Shown: positions 34,930 through 45,895 of the stretch, one piece after another | Layout of the letters: every line of letters begins with the position of its first letter | How positions within the stretch are numbered: position 1 is the first letter of the stretch | Source of the DNA: Xenopus tropicalis | Taxonomy: Eukaryota; Chordata; Amphibia; Anura; Pipidae | Direction of reading: 5' to 3' | Assembly: GCF_000004195.4 (NCBI RefSeq) | Contig: NC_030678.2 | Location: 79,644,904 to 79,708,903 of the forward strand | Length of the DNA: 64,000 nt | The notes under the pieces: model-generated | Database searches by the model: none | Seen by the model: the letters and a program-made list of their open reading frames with translations, nothing else | What the model was told of the DNA's origin: nothing | Program-made: the position numbers and the translations under genes

Positions 34930-37706
34930 AATTCCCAGAATTCTGCAGGTGCAAGTTTGTTTGGGTATGAACTGAATGCACATCCTGATTATAGTGGAAA
35001 ACTATTTATGCTGATAAAAATGTCTTTCTTAATTCAGTTTCAGATTTCCCTTATAGAGTTCTTTTACTGTTTCACTGGGATATAACATAAAATATGTTTC
35101 CCTCATCCAGCTGAATAAATCATTCCAATCTTGCTGAATCTATCCTGATCTTTGTAATAGTCAAAATTCAGGGTATCGTTTTGTTGCAAGTAGCCTTCAA
35201 GTTGATACATTTCTATTTAAAAAACTACTAATAACTACGTAATAAAAGCAGTTGTATGTGACTTTTTACTTAAGATGTTGTTCTAGAACAAGTAAGATCA
35301 ATTAAAAAGGAATACATACTGTGGAAGAGTTTGATGTTTACAGTGCATATTTTGAGTTTGTAGGAAAGTATCCACATTAGCATTATATTTGTGATTCAAA
35401 CATTTAGCAGTGCATTGTGGGGTGTATTTCCTTATGTTATAGTTGTAATTGTGTAATACAATATGCTATTGCCTTTCAAAAAGGGCAGTAATAAAAACAG
35501 AGCAATTTATTGCAAATTTTAGTCCTATAATTTTCCCTGTTTTTAATATAATTTTTATAATACTTTGGCAGTATTTATGGAGTATATAAATTAAATTTGT
35601 GGTTAAGGTGAATTTATAGTATGGCATGTGCTGCTATCTTATTAATATATGGATTACTCGTCCAATGCCAGCTCCTTTGATTTTTCCATATATTGCTAGT
35701 AAATATGTGGCATAGCATAGATCAAAAGGCAGAAACATTGGGTCTCCAGTTCCTTGGAAAGGTCAGGGTTAAACTTGGCAGGCTACACTGAAAGGATTAG
35801 GGTGTATCCACATTCATTGGAGGTGGAGTGTGGCTGGGAGTTGGGGTATTTCACAATAAAAAGGGAGTCTCAGGAATAATTGTGTTATAATTTGATAGGT
35901 AGTAAATTACTTTCTTGGAATAAAGGAGGTCATAGTTTCCTTTTAGAGTTTAAACATGACATGTATGTATATATATATATTTGTCATGTATACACATATA
36001 CAGATTATGAGCACACACATGTGCAATCTCTACAAAAAAATATCTACTTAGTTAAAAAAATATTTATTTAAACATTTGATATACCATTACTGATCAGTGT
36101 TATACTTTAAAACTACATAAACATATTCAGTATATTATTGTTAACATGTATTTGTAAAGCACCAAAATATTCTGTACTATTGTACATTAAAAGGATAAAT
36201 AAATCATAAATAATACTTACAAATTACAAACAAATATTAACCAACTGAGACGGCCATGCTTATTAGCACTAAGTGTAAGGCTAAAGAACATAACAAGCCC
36301 GCAGCACAATACCTTTGCTTTATAATACATACACAGGACATAATAGGGCTGAGGGAGTTTAGTGCTGACAGGTGCAAGTGAGCGCTACACGTAAGGTGTT
36401 TTCTTACACAACTAAACTCACTTTTTACACAAACGTCTACTCATTTATCAAAAAAATGCAAATATAAAAAGCACAAACAAACAAAAAAAACCTCAAAAAG
36501 AATGCAAATAAGAACGCTCCCATGTCTACATTACCTGAACAGCTTTTAGATGACAAAGTTGCATATTAGTGATTTTTATGCTTAAAAAAAATAAAATTTT
36601 TTAGTATTTTCAAGTATTTAGTATAATCCACGAATAAAAAATACAATTTGTGAAAATAAACAAAAAACAAATGTTAGTAAATGGGCCCCTTATAGACTCT
36701 GCCAAGCTTTCTTCCTTTTTTGCATTCTGGAATTTTTGTATTCTAAATAAAAAGAAAATCTTTCATTTTATTTTCCTGTTATTTTTCCTGTTTCCTGACT
36801 GCATTCGTGGCTTTTAGCATTTTGCCAGCCCTACAAAATGTTGGTTGCTCCTTGTGTTCATTCCCACAGGCAAACTAAAAGAAGAATAAGGTTACACAGT
36901 ATAAAAATGCTTGTAGATTAAATGGTAGCAAGCTGTCCGACAGACTGGCTGCATTAGCCCCATGTGCCACCAGGGGTCTGCAGGTAAAGCATTTTACATT
37001 GTATATGGACAAGCCTGCCACAGGCAAGTATAACTCTTTATAACAGAAAGATATTTGAAACAGCACCTACAACATGGAGAGTTCATATTCATTTTTTTCA
37101 TCATATACATGTCACAATTATACTTTTTACACAAACAATTCATTTTCTGTATTTTACATGAACCCATGCAGACATTGTTTTTTCTCTAAGGACTTCTATA
37201 GTAAACATCCATTATTGTTGTTTTATAACAGTAGGTAGGGGAACTAGTATAGCAGCCCACTTAAGTATATGTACAAATTTATGTATAAAGAGAAGGTGGT
37301 CATGTTCACAGAAAATCAGGGGGTGCTTCTACAATTAGTCACGGGGAAACCTTGCTTCCAATGGCACTTTAACAGGGGTGGCAGAAAGCTCTCTGGTAAC
37401 ACAAAAAATGTAATTCATGTTTTTTTAATTTAGAAATTTTGCTCTTTTAGTGGCATCCTAGACCATTTTGCTTCAAACTCATTGCAGTAGAGGAGGAGAG
37501 GTGTTCTTGCATATTATACACTGTTCTGTCCATCTAACGTAAAGAAAACAAAATTTTCTTATTTACAGGAGATTTTCCCTCTGACAATAAAGCAGTGTAA
37601 TTGGTGCTCATTATCTTTTCTGGCAAGTACAGTTAAGCATGTAAGTGTGCCAATTTTCAGTGGCTAATAGTTCCAGCCCAACTACTGTGCAGGATGAATC
37701 TAATAT

Positions 37707-37934
37707 TACAGGTATGGGATCTATTACCTGTAAACCCATTATCAAGAAAGCTCTTAAAAATGCAAATGCAATTTCCCTTTTTAAGCAAACAATTCCACAA
37801 TTAAGCTAGCATAGATGCATGTTGGTGGCAACACAATCCTACTGTTTTTTACACACATGATCTAAATTACAGAAATACCCCTAATCCAGATAATCTCAAC
37901 TCCCAAGTATTCCTTATAACAGATCCCATATGTA
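37707..37934 (-). mobile_element. TACAGGTATGGGA-end MITE, shortened and diverged
   Basis: The ends TACAGGTATGGGATC and AGATCCCATATGTA are present. The inside is shortened to about 228 bp. CCCATTATCAAGAAAGCTC identifies the orientation as inverted. Confidence 0.65.
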
Positions 37935-38574
37935 TAGTCAACATAAAAATTTCCAGCAGATTAGTCAATAAATGTACTTGCTAAGAGCAGGAATATATCA
38001 GTATTTACAGATGCTATGTAATGTCTCTGTATTCCTCAGTTAATAGTGTAAGACAAGTATAGAAATAGTAAACCCTTTCCATATTTCCTGTATCCCAGTG
38101 GGTGAAGGACTGTGGCAGTCAATGAGAGAGGCACTTCTATTTCCAATCTGTTCGCTGGAGGGCTGCTGGAAAACTTTCTGTCAGCTTTTAGTTATATGTG
38201 AATGAACATCTGAGAGTTACCGCCTGCTTCAGATCGCTGCCTGTCTTGTGGGGAGAGAGAGCTGTGTTTTACACAATCCTGTGTGTTTGATAAGAGATCA
38301 GGCAAAAGGAAGCATACGTTTCGCACTGAACACCATGACACTACCTTTGTTTCTTATCCTCCTGCAGAACGGAGCTAGAAGATTTCCAAGGAGATGATTG
38401 ATATAAACGAATTTGCTGGTTCTTTTCCTTTATTCAGATATTTCATTTTACATGTGGTATATATTTATATATATAAAGAGGAGAACTGCCGTCATACAAT
38501 TACAAACACATTGACACAAATCATTTTAAGTCCAATGTTTTGGTCACAATCAATAAGCACACATTTCTCTATAC
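37935..38574. other. Intergenic, possibly constrained at 38090-38400
   Basis: The 38090-38400 part has balanced composition and no repeat signature (for example CTGTTCGCTGGAGGGCTGC, CGCCTGCTTCAGATCGC). TTATCCTCCTGCAG near 38357 resembles a splice acceptor on plus. It could be a non-coding exon or an enhancer. Nothing more can be said from sequence alone. Confidence 0.25.
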
Positions 38575-38582
38575 ATGTAGGG

Positions 38583-38768
38583 CAGTGGTTCTCAACCTTC
38601 CTAATGCTGCGACCCTTTAATCCAGTTCCTCATGTTGTGGTGACCCCCAAGAATAAAATTATTCCTAAGACCATCGGAAATATGTGTTTTCCGATGGTCT
38701 TAGGCGACCCCTGTGAAAGGATCGTTTGACCCCCAAAGGGGTCCTGACCCACAGGTTGAGAACCGCTG
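38583..38768 (-). mobile_element. SPIN-family hAT MITE with intact target duplication
   Basis: 186 bp, with ends CAGTGGTTCTCAACC and GGTTGAGAACCGCTG. ATGTAGGG is duplicated exactly at 38575-38582 and 38769-38776. Read on minus, the order CAGCGGTTCTCAACCTGTGG, GACCCCTTTGGGGGTC, CCTAAGACCATCGGAAA, GGGGGTCACCACAACATGAG matches the SPIN (SPACE INVADERS) consensus as I recall it. SPIN is a hAT family spread by horizontal transfer among tetrapods. The middle is replaced by a perfect hairpin: 38664-38680 pairs with 38688-38704 around a 7-base loop. The element is non-coding and was mobilised in trans. Confidence 0.85.
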
Positions 38769-38956
38769 ATGTAGGGGATCTATTAACGAGAGACCTTTAA
38801 TTTAGAAAGCACTGAAATACCACTGGCATTCCCCATAGGCACCTATTTCAACAAACAATTGTTCATTTTTAACTTATATGCATTTCTCTGTTATAATAAC
38901 ATAATACATTGTACCTTACAATAAGAAAGCTAGCCATAGACATGATAGATAGATAG

Positions 38957-40767
38957 ATAAAAACAATAAGCACACCAGAGGCCACCCCTTTAGAACTTCC
39001 ATTTGAAGCAGCGTAAGTGGTTTTTACGGTGAGGGCAGTGAGGTTGGGGAATGCCCTTCCTAGTAATAGTAAGTAAATAATAGTAAGAGGGGCTTGGATG
39101 AGTTCGTGAACAAGGATAGTATCCAAAGCTATTGTGATACTAATATCTACAGTTAGTATTGATGTTGGTATATATGGTTTATGTGAGTGTATAGATAGGT
39201 CAGTATGGGTCTGTATGTGAGTGTATAGATAGGTCAGTATGGGTCTGTATGTGAGTGTATAGATAGGTCAGTATGGGTTTATGTATGTGAGTGTATAGAT
39301 AGGTCAGTATGGGTTTATGTATGTGAGTGTATAGATAGGTCAGTATAGGTTTATGTATGTGAGTGTATAGATAGGTCAGTATAGGTTTATGTATGTGAGT
39401 GTATAGATAGGTCAGTATGGGTTTGTGTATGTGAGTGTATAGATAGGTCAGTATGGGTTTATGTATGTGAGTGTATAGATAGGTCAGTATAGGTTTATGT
39501 ATGTGAGGGTATAGATAGGTCAGTATGGGTCTGTATGTGAGTGTATAGATAGGTCAGTATGGGTTTATGTATGTGAGTGTATAGATAGGTCAGTATGGGT
39601 TTATGTATGTGAGTGTATAGATAGGTCAGTATGGGTTTATGTATGTGAGTGTATAGATAGGTCAGTGTGGGTCTGTATGTGAGTGTATAGATAGATCAGT
39701 ATGGGTTTATGTATGTGAGTGTATAGATAGGTCAGTATGGGTCTGTATGTGAGTGTATAGATAGGTCAGTATGGGTCTGTATGTGAGTGTATAGATAGGT
39801 CAGTATGGGTCTGTATGTGAGTGGATAGATAGGTCAGTATGGGTCTGTATGTGAGTGTATAGATAGGTCAGTATGGGTTTATGTATGTGAGTGTATAGAT
39901 AGGTCAGTATGGGTTATGTATGTGAGTGTATAGATAGGTCAGTATGGGTTCTGTATGTGAGTGATAGATAGGTCAGTATGGGTCTGTATGTGAGTGGATA
40001 GATAGGTCAGTATGGGTTTATGTATGTGAGTGTATAGATAGGTCAGTATGGGTCTGTATGTGAGTGTATAGATAGGTCAGTATGGGTTTATGTATGTGAG
40101 TGTATAGATAGGTCAGTATGGGTTTATGTATGTGAGTGTATAGATAGGTCAGTATAGGTTTATGTATGTGAGTGTATAGATAGGTCAGTATGGGTTTATG
40201 TATGTGAGTGTATAGATAGGTCAGTATGGGTTTATGTATGTGAGTGTATAGATAGGTCAGTATAGGTTTATGTATGTGAGTGTATAGATAGGTCAGTATG
40301 GGTTTATGTATGTGAGTGTATAGATAGGTCAGTATGGGTTTATGTATGTGAGTGGATAGATAGGTCAGTATGGGTTTATGTATGTGAGTGTATAGATAGG
40401 TCAGTATGGGTTTATGTATGTGAGTGTATAGATAGGTCAGTATGGGTCTGTATGTGAGTGTATAGATAGGTCAGTATGGGTCTGTATGTGAGTGTATAGA
40501 TAGGTCAGTATGGGTCTGTATGTGAGTGTATAGATAGGTCAGTATGGGTTTATGTATGTGAGTGTATAGATAGGTCAGTATGGGTTTATGTATGTGAGTG
40601 TATAGATAGGTCAGTATGGGTCTGTATGTGAGTGTATAGATAGGTCAGTATGGGTTTATGTATGTGAGTGTATAGATAGCTCAGTATAGGTTTGTGCATG
40701 CATATTGGGTTTATTTGGAAGGGTTGAACTTGATGGACTTTGGTCTTTTTTCAACCCTATTAACCCC
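38957..40767 (+). mobile_element. CR1/L2-type LINE 3' end carrying an expanded minisatellite
   Basis: 38957-39185 matches, in opposite orientation, the tail of the LINE at 42127-44826: CCAGAGGCCACCCCTTTAG, GTGAGGGCAGTGAGG, GGGGAATGCCCTTCCTAG, GTATCCAAAGCTATTGTG and ACTAATATCTACAGTTAG. The match resumes at 40683-40767 with TGGTCTTTTTTCAACCCTA. Between them the LINE's own short motif GTGAGTGATAGGTCAGTATAGG has become a 1.5 kb tandem array. The coding part is reduced to the last few dozen codons and is broken. Confidence 0.75.
39176..40695 (+). repeat. Minisatellite, about 42 copies of a 34/36-bp unit
   Basis: The unit core is GTATAGATAGGTCAGTATGG followed either by GTCTGTATGTGAGT (34 bp) or by GTTTATGTATGTGAGT (36 bp). 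The two unit types alternate in irregular runs with a few point variants (ATAGGTTT, GTGGAT, GATAGATCAG). The high identity between units points to recent expansion or homogenisation. The array lies in a LINE 3' UTR. Confidence 0.95.
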
Positions 40768-42126
40768 TACACACTCAACATTAAAATAGCATTAAACTAT
40801 GCAACATTACAGCTGTGGCCCCATGTAAAATATCAACCATGGGGCCCCATCTACCTATAATCAACTGCAGATTCCTAGCTTTTTGTGAAACTACAACTCC
40901 CCCCCATCCTGACCCGGCCTTTTTTTATTGGTAAATGCAGAGGGTTATAGTATAAAAAAGCTGTAGGCTGAAGCTGGTATAGAAGTGTTACATGCACCAT
41001 TCTGCCATACTGCATGCACTATTTCACACCATCTGCTTTTTTTGCGAAAAGAGATGCAATTGTGGGGTGCAGTGACATTTATTTATTGCGAACTGTTAAG
41101 AACTGTGAATAACAGTGTTATTCTTCTATATATATGCCCCATTGTTGGGCCTTGTCTTGCACTGTGTAAATATCACTCCATATAAACTGGAAAAAATAAC
41201 AGTTGTTCATGATGTAAATAATATCACGTGTCCCATTTTCTAGCAGTAAAATAGCCTGGAATTTTGTATTTTACTAGCACTAAATATAATCACATACATT
41301 TTTGTAATTTCCCCTTTAACCACTAGATCATTTACTGTGATCTATTTCAGGGGTTTATCGATATTTCAAAGAGGTATAAGATGTGCAAAGCTGCAAATAA
41401 AAATCTGAGTGTTTGAAAGGGACAGTTTATACACAGCAGTCACTGCCAGAGAACAGTGTGCTAAAACGAAAAGAAGATTATGTGGATAAATATGATGTCT
41501 AACACTTCACAGTCGGCCTGCGTTAGCTGTATCCTAATGCATGCTGACTTCCCATCTGCGGCTACAAGTTTTGTTGCAAACAGATGTTTTACAGAGAAGC
41601 CCAGCATGTTCATATGATGCAATCTCAATGGAGTCTAGGTGCTGCAAATGCTGACACATTAGGTAGTGTCCAAAATCTAAGTAGAAGTTAGTACATTCCC
41701 AGTCAACATGAATGTATAAGACAGAAATGTAATCATCATAATGTATAAAATAGGCAGGGAGCAGTTTTTAATGGGGAAAATTGCTTTTCATTCTTATAAA
41801 TCACTCCAGGACACACTTTTTCTTCTGGGGCCAAGTACTAAGCAAGTGTAATATTTGGGGCCCCTCATGACAAAATTATGTTTTATGACCTAGCCCTGCC
41901 TCAGCTGTAACATTGGAATCTGCCTAATGAATCACATTTGACACATTTGATATTGTATTGTATACAGTGTATATACTATTTGTATTGTATTTTGGAGCTT
42001 GAATACAGCACAAATTTATTAAATAAGCTTCAAGTCTGTTCATCTATATATATAATACTATTCATCCTCAAAGTTAAATGTATCAACTGCCTTATACTTA
42101 TCTAACTGTAATTTTTATGTTAGCAG
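40768..42126. other. Intergenic, nothing recognised
   Basis: AT-rich with a dispersed CTACAACTCCC fragment near 40890 and a degraded GGGGCC-type hAT scrap near 41828-41875. No gene is supported. Confidence 0.4.
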
Positions 42127-42237
42127 TACATAGTTACATAGTTACATAGGGTTGAAAAAAGACCAAGTAAACCCAGCACACACAGCCTATACTGACCTAT
42201 CACTCACATACAAAAACTATATATACAACCACTAATA

Positions 42238-42610
42238 CTAACTGTAGATATTAGTATCACAATAGCCTTGGATACTATGCTTGTTCAAGAACTCATCCAG
42301 GCCCCTCTTAAAGGCATTAACAGAATCTGCCATTACAATATCACTAGGAAGGGCATTCCCCAACCTCACTGCCCTCACCGTGAAAAACCACCTACGCTGC
42401 TTCAAATGGAAGCTCCGTTCCTCTAATCTAAAGGGGTGGCCTCTGGCGCGTTGATCGTTATTATGGGAAATGAAAACACCCCCTATCTGCCTATATTCCC
42501 CTCTAATGTACTTGTACAGAGTAATCAAGTCCCCTCGCAAGCGCCTCTTTTCCAGAGAAAACAACCCCAACCACAGAATGACACTTCCTGGAATTAGACA
42601 ACTTGTTATC
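42238..42610 (-). pseudogene. LINE ORF2 C-terminal fragment
   Basis: Read on minus, the frame opens MGLFSLEKRRLRGDLITLYK and continues through RARGHPFRLEER, WFFTVRAVRLGNALPSDIV and FKRGLDEFLNKH. This is the conserved C-terminal segment of CR1/L2-clade ORF2 proteins beyond the reverse transcriptase. The part nearest the hAT insertion (42570-42610) is out of frame with it. It is a dead remnant. Confidence 0.75.
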
Positions 42611-42615
42611 TAGAT

Positions 42616-43690
42616 CAGTGCTGTCCAACTGGCGGCCCGCGGGACCCCCCTCTGTGTGGCCCCCCACCTGTCTGGCTGCTTTGATGGCTTACCTTTGAGT
42701 AAGCATTAAATGGTATCAGTATCACTGATACCTGCCCCCCTGCATGGTTCTCACCTCAGATTCAGGCTGTAATCCCTCTGTATTGTTTAAACATGTAATC
42801 CCCTGTGTTTTTCACACCTTTTAATACCTGCATTGTTCACCCCCTGCAGTGTTCACACCTCAGGCTCAGGCTGTAATCACCCACATTGTTCACTTCTTCA
42901 CACCTCAGACATAGGTACTGTAGGCAGAGTATGGCACATACAGCCAGCATAGGGCAGGTAGAGTATGGCACACATAGGCAGCATAGGTCAGGGAGGGTAT
43001 GGCACATACAGGAAGGATAGGGCAGGCAGAGTATGGCACACACAGTCAGGGTAGGGCAGGCAGAGTATGGCACACACAGTCAGGGTAGGGCAGGCAGAGT
43101 ATGGCACACACAGCCAGCATAGGGCAGGTAGAGTATGGCACACACAGGCAGGGTAGGGCAGGCAGAGTATGGCACACAGAGGCAGCATAGGGAAGGCAGA
43201 GTATGGCACACATAGGCAGGGTAGGACAGGCAGAGTATGGCGCACACACAGACAGCATATGACAGGCAGAGTGCTGCCTGTGTGTGCCATACTCTGCTTG
43301 CCCTATGCTGCTTGTGGGAGGTGAACCTGGCAGGGGTTTGTTGTGGGAGTTTGTTAGCAGTTGGAAATAGTCATTAAATGGTCCCTAAGGTGTGTAATTA
43401 TGTACTGGGGGTTGCTCTGCTATCCACAGGGAAGGAGGAGGCATATGGAATTTAAGGGTATATCTTAATATGACATAATTCTTTCACATATGAATGATGG
43501 TTGATATCCCCACAGTAAGGACCAAGCATTTGGGATTTTGCTGTGCTACCACCATTGTGATAAAATAGGTGTGGTTTGAAGTGGGTGTGGTTTCAGAAAG
43601 GGGAGTGGTCAAAACTGGCTTCCATTAGTGGCCCTCCACCACGTATGGTAGAAAAATTTCGGCCCTCGGCACCGTAGAAGTTGGACAGCA
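42616..43690. mobile_element. hAT element inserted in the LINE, with internal minisatellite
   Basis: It starts CAGTGCTGTCCAACTGGCGG and ends GCACCGTAGAAGTTGGACAGCA, the hAT end pattern also seen at 4152-4329. The LINE coding frame closes up across it (EKD before, LDNK after), which confirms insertion. The last few bases of the right end and the right target copy are lost. At 1.07 kb it carries no transposase. A 34-bp minisatellite fills a third of it. The repeat-rich frames (VCHTLPALC and similar) are artefacts. Confidence 0.8.
42930..43275. repeat. Minisatellite, about 10 copies of a 34-bp unit
   Basis: The unit core is GGGCAGGCAGAGTATGGCAC followed by ACACAGTCAGGGTA, repeated with variants (AGCATA for GGGTA, CATAGG for CACAGT). 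The right edge folds back: GGCAGAGTGCTGCCTGTG, then GCCATACTCTGCTTGCCC in inverted sense. Confidence 0.9.
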
Positions 43691-44054
43691 TCCTTCTCCA
43701 TTAAAGATACACCCAACAAACTACCATTTAGTAGATAGCTCGTGTTTATATTATTTCTACCAAAGTGCATGAACCTCATTTTCCAGTTTGCTGCCCAGTT
43801 TTCCAATTTTGTCAAATCGCTCTGCAAAGCGGCAGCATCCTGCATGGAACTTATAGTTTTGCACAATTTAGTGTCGTCAGCAAAAATAGAAACAGTACTG
43901 TCTATGCCCACCTCCAGGTCATCAATAAACAAGTTAAAAAGCAAAGGACCAAGGACTGACCCCTGCGGTACTCCACTAACCACACTGGTCCAATTAGAAA
44001 ATGTTCCATTTACCACCACTCTAATCTATCCTTCAGCCAGTTCTCTATCCAGTT

Positions 44055-44136
44055 ACAAATATTATGTTAAAGGCCAATATTCCTTAATTTGATAATGATC
44101 AATTTCAGGAATATTGGCCTTTAACATAATATTTGT
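44055..44136. repeat. Perfect 30-bp inverted repeat within the LINE
   Basis: 44055-44084 is the exact reverse complement of 44107-44136 around a 22-base spacer. Pairing partly continues inward (TAATTT against GAAATT). It lies inside the reverse transcriptase region and truncates the frame after PHKYYVKG. It is not part of the normal element. Confidence 0.95.
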
Positions 44137-44437
44137 GAGGTACTGTATCAAACGCTTTAGCAAAGTCAAAGTAGATGACATCAACTGCCATTCCAGCATC
44201 AAGGTTCCTGCTCACCTCCTCATAAAAGGTGACTAAATTAGTCTGGCAAGATCTGTTACGCATAAAACCATGCTGGCACAAACTAATAGTATTGTGAACT
44301 GCAATGTATTCATCTATCCTATCCCTTATTACCCCTTCCAAAAGCTTTCCTACTACTGATGTCAGACTAACAGGCCTATAGTTTTCAGACTGAAATCGGG
44401 ATCCCTTTTTAAATAACGACACCACATTAGCAATTCG

Positions 44438-44661
44438 CCAGTCTCTCTGCACCATGCCAGATCTCAACGTATCCTGAAAAATTGAGTGAAGAGGCTTGGC
44501 AATCACAGTGCTAACCTCATTTAATACCCTGGGATGAATCCGATCTGGTCCAGTCTCTCTGCACCATGCCAGACCTCAATGAATCCTGAAAAATTAAGTG
44601 AAGAGGTTTGGCAATCACAGCTCTCAGCTCGTTTAATACCCTGGGATGAATCCCATCCGGT
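44438..44661 (-). repeat. 112-bp imperfect tandem duplication in the LINE
   Basis: CCAGTCTCTCTGCACCATGC begins at 44438 and again at 44550. The two copies run in step through GGCAATCACAG and ACCCTGGGATGAATCC with roughly one difference in ten bases. The divergence suggests an old event or a join between two LINE copies. Confidence 0.85.
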
Positions 44662-45146
44662 CCTGGACCTTTGTTTACCTTTACATGTTCAAGTCTCTTT
44701 TGAATTTCCTCCCGAGAACTGGGCATATTAAAAGCCTTCATTAGCTGGCTCTTCAGATGTATAGGCAGATGAGTTCAAAATTTCTGCTTTTTCCCAGTTC
44801 TCATCAACCAGTTTACCCCCCCAGCAGTAGATCAGGATTACTTTAGATTTTTTTTAACATATCATTTTGAAATTTGATGTGAGGCTAGACATAATCATAG
44901 TTTTCCAGGGTGCCACAGCCATGTGTCCCTCTTTACTGAAGATAGCTGCTCCCTGTCTCCTGTATTGCTAAAAATGCTTCCATATGCCACCTTTTATTAG
45001 GTTAGAATAGTACTTAATAGTAAAACACCAATGGCCATGACTCCTTCACGTACACTGAGTTGGAGAGACAATAGCTTGTGAAATGCCTCCTCTTTCTAAA
45101 AGCACAGGATCAGTCACAATGACCAGTGGCTGTATACACACCAATA

Positions 45147-45611
45147 TTAAAGGAGAAGGAAAGGTAAAAACTAAGTAAGCTTTATCAGAAAGGTCTATGT
45201 AAATACAGCCATAAGCACTTACAGAAACGCTGCACTGACGTCTCTGAAAAAAGATTTATTGTATCTGTAATTCCTGTGTCAGACACACACAGCTCTCAGC
45301 TTTCTGCTCTCTCCTGCTCCCCCCTCCCTCAAGAATGCTAAGAACTCACTCCCCCCCTTAGGAATGTGGATCTGAGCCAATCAGCAGGAAGCTAACTCAT
45401 AGTCTTACTAACTGAGCATGTTCACTTGGTCTCCGTGTCTGTGCAGGAGTGAGGCATTATGGGAACTTTCTTTACACAGATCAGCGTTTTTTCTTCCTGT
45501 TTGGCTTCTGAATGGGAGAAATATGGGGAGACTTAAGGGCACCATTGAGTCAACTGAAGGTATGCCTGCAGCTTGAGATTAAGTCTTTACTAGCCTTTCC
45601 TTCTCTTTTAA
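45147..45611. mobile_element. T2/Kolobok-type MITE (TTAAAGGAGAAGG ends)
   Basis: The ends TTAAAGGAGAAGGAAAGG and CCTTTCCTTCTCTTTTAA, with TTAA at both borders, fit the T2 family rule TTAAAGGRR. About 465 bp with a GC-richer, pyrimidine-rich centre (CTCCTGCTCCCCCCTCCC) and no coding sequence. Confidence 0.75.
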
Positions 45612-45895
45612 AGCTAAAAGACATTTATTGGTTCAAGAATCACATTTTAAATGATTGTAATCTAAAAATAAATACCATAAAAATCATGACAAAATAAAAA
45701 AAAATTTCAAATTGTACTAATATTTTGTACTTTAGTAAATGAGTTCTATAATATGTAAAGTTGATTGACTGAGCCTGCCTAATGCAGTATTGAAGCTCTA
45801 GACCTATTTAGTTTTGAATTCCAAAAGAGAAAGCAGTTGGCCCTGTCCCCTTCCTATCACACTGACAGTTCAGGCATTGCTATAACAAGAATCGC

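Larger units (their letters stand above)
33326..37706. other. Intergenic, no gene recognised
   Basis: A 4.4 kb stretch with a polypyrimidine tract (33833-34020), one tiny palindrome (34852-34929) and octamer-type words at 34734-34741, 36456-36463 and 36502-36509. Open frames up to 118 codons at 34185-34541 (minus) lack any domain signature. Confidence 0.45.
42127..44826 (-). mobile_element. CR1/L2-type LINE, 5'-truncated and interrupted
   Basis: A non-LTR retrotransposon copy read on minus. It starts inside the reverse transcriptase domain near 44826 and ends in TTTTTTCAACCCTATGTAAC followed by short (ACTATGTA) repeats at 42127-42150, the tail type of this clade. A hAT element (42616-43690) splits it. 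Its own sequence contains a perfect hairpin and a tandem duplication. It cannot encode an active protein. Confidence 0.85.
43691..44826 (-). pseudogene. LINE ORF2 reverse transcriptase fragment
   Basis: Read on minus, motifs come in the expected order: GPGPDGIHPRVLNEL, WRIANVVSLFKKG with ENYRPVSLTSVVGK, YFDFAKAFDTVPH, SGVPQGSVLGPLLF, then the catalytic FADDTKL and ENWAANWKMRF. The palm aspartates are therefore still visible, but the frame is broken several times. A 112-bp duplication repeats the AKPLH segment. A hairpin replaces the segment after DTVPHK. There is a shift before VVVNGTFSNW. Confidence 0.85.

Noticed and set aside
39176..40695. CRISPR-like array
   Set aside because: Units are contiguous 34/36-bp tandem repeats with no unique spacers, in vertebrate DNA, derived from a LINE tail.
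42837..43290. Cys/Pro-rich repeat protein frames
   Set aside because: They are translations of the 34-bp minisatellite inside a hAT element.
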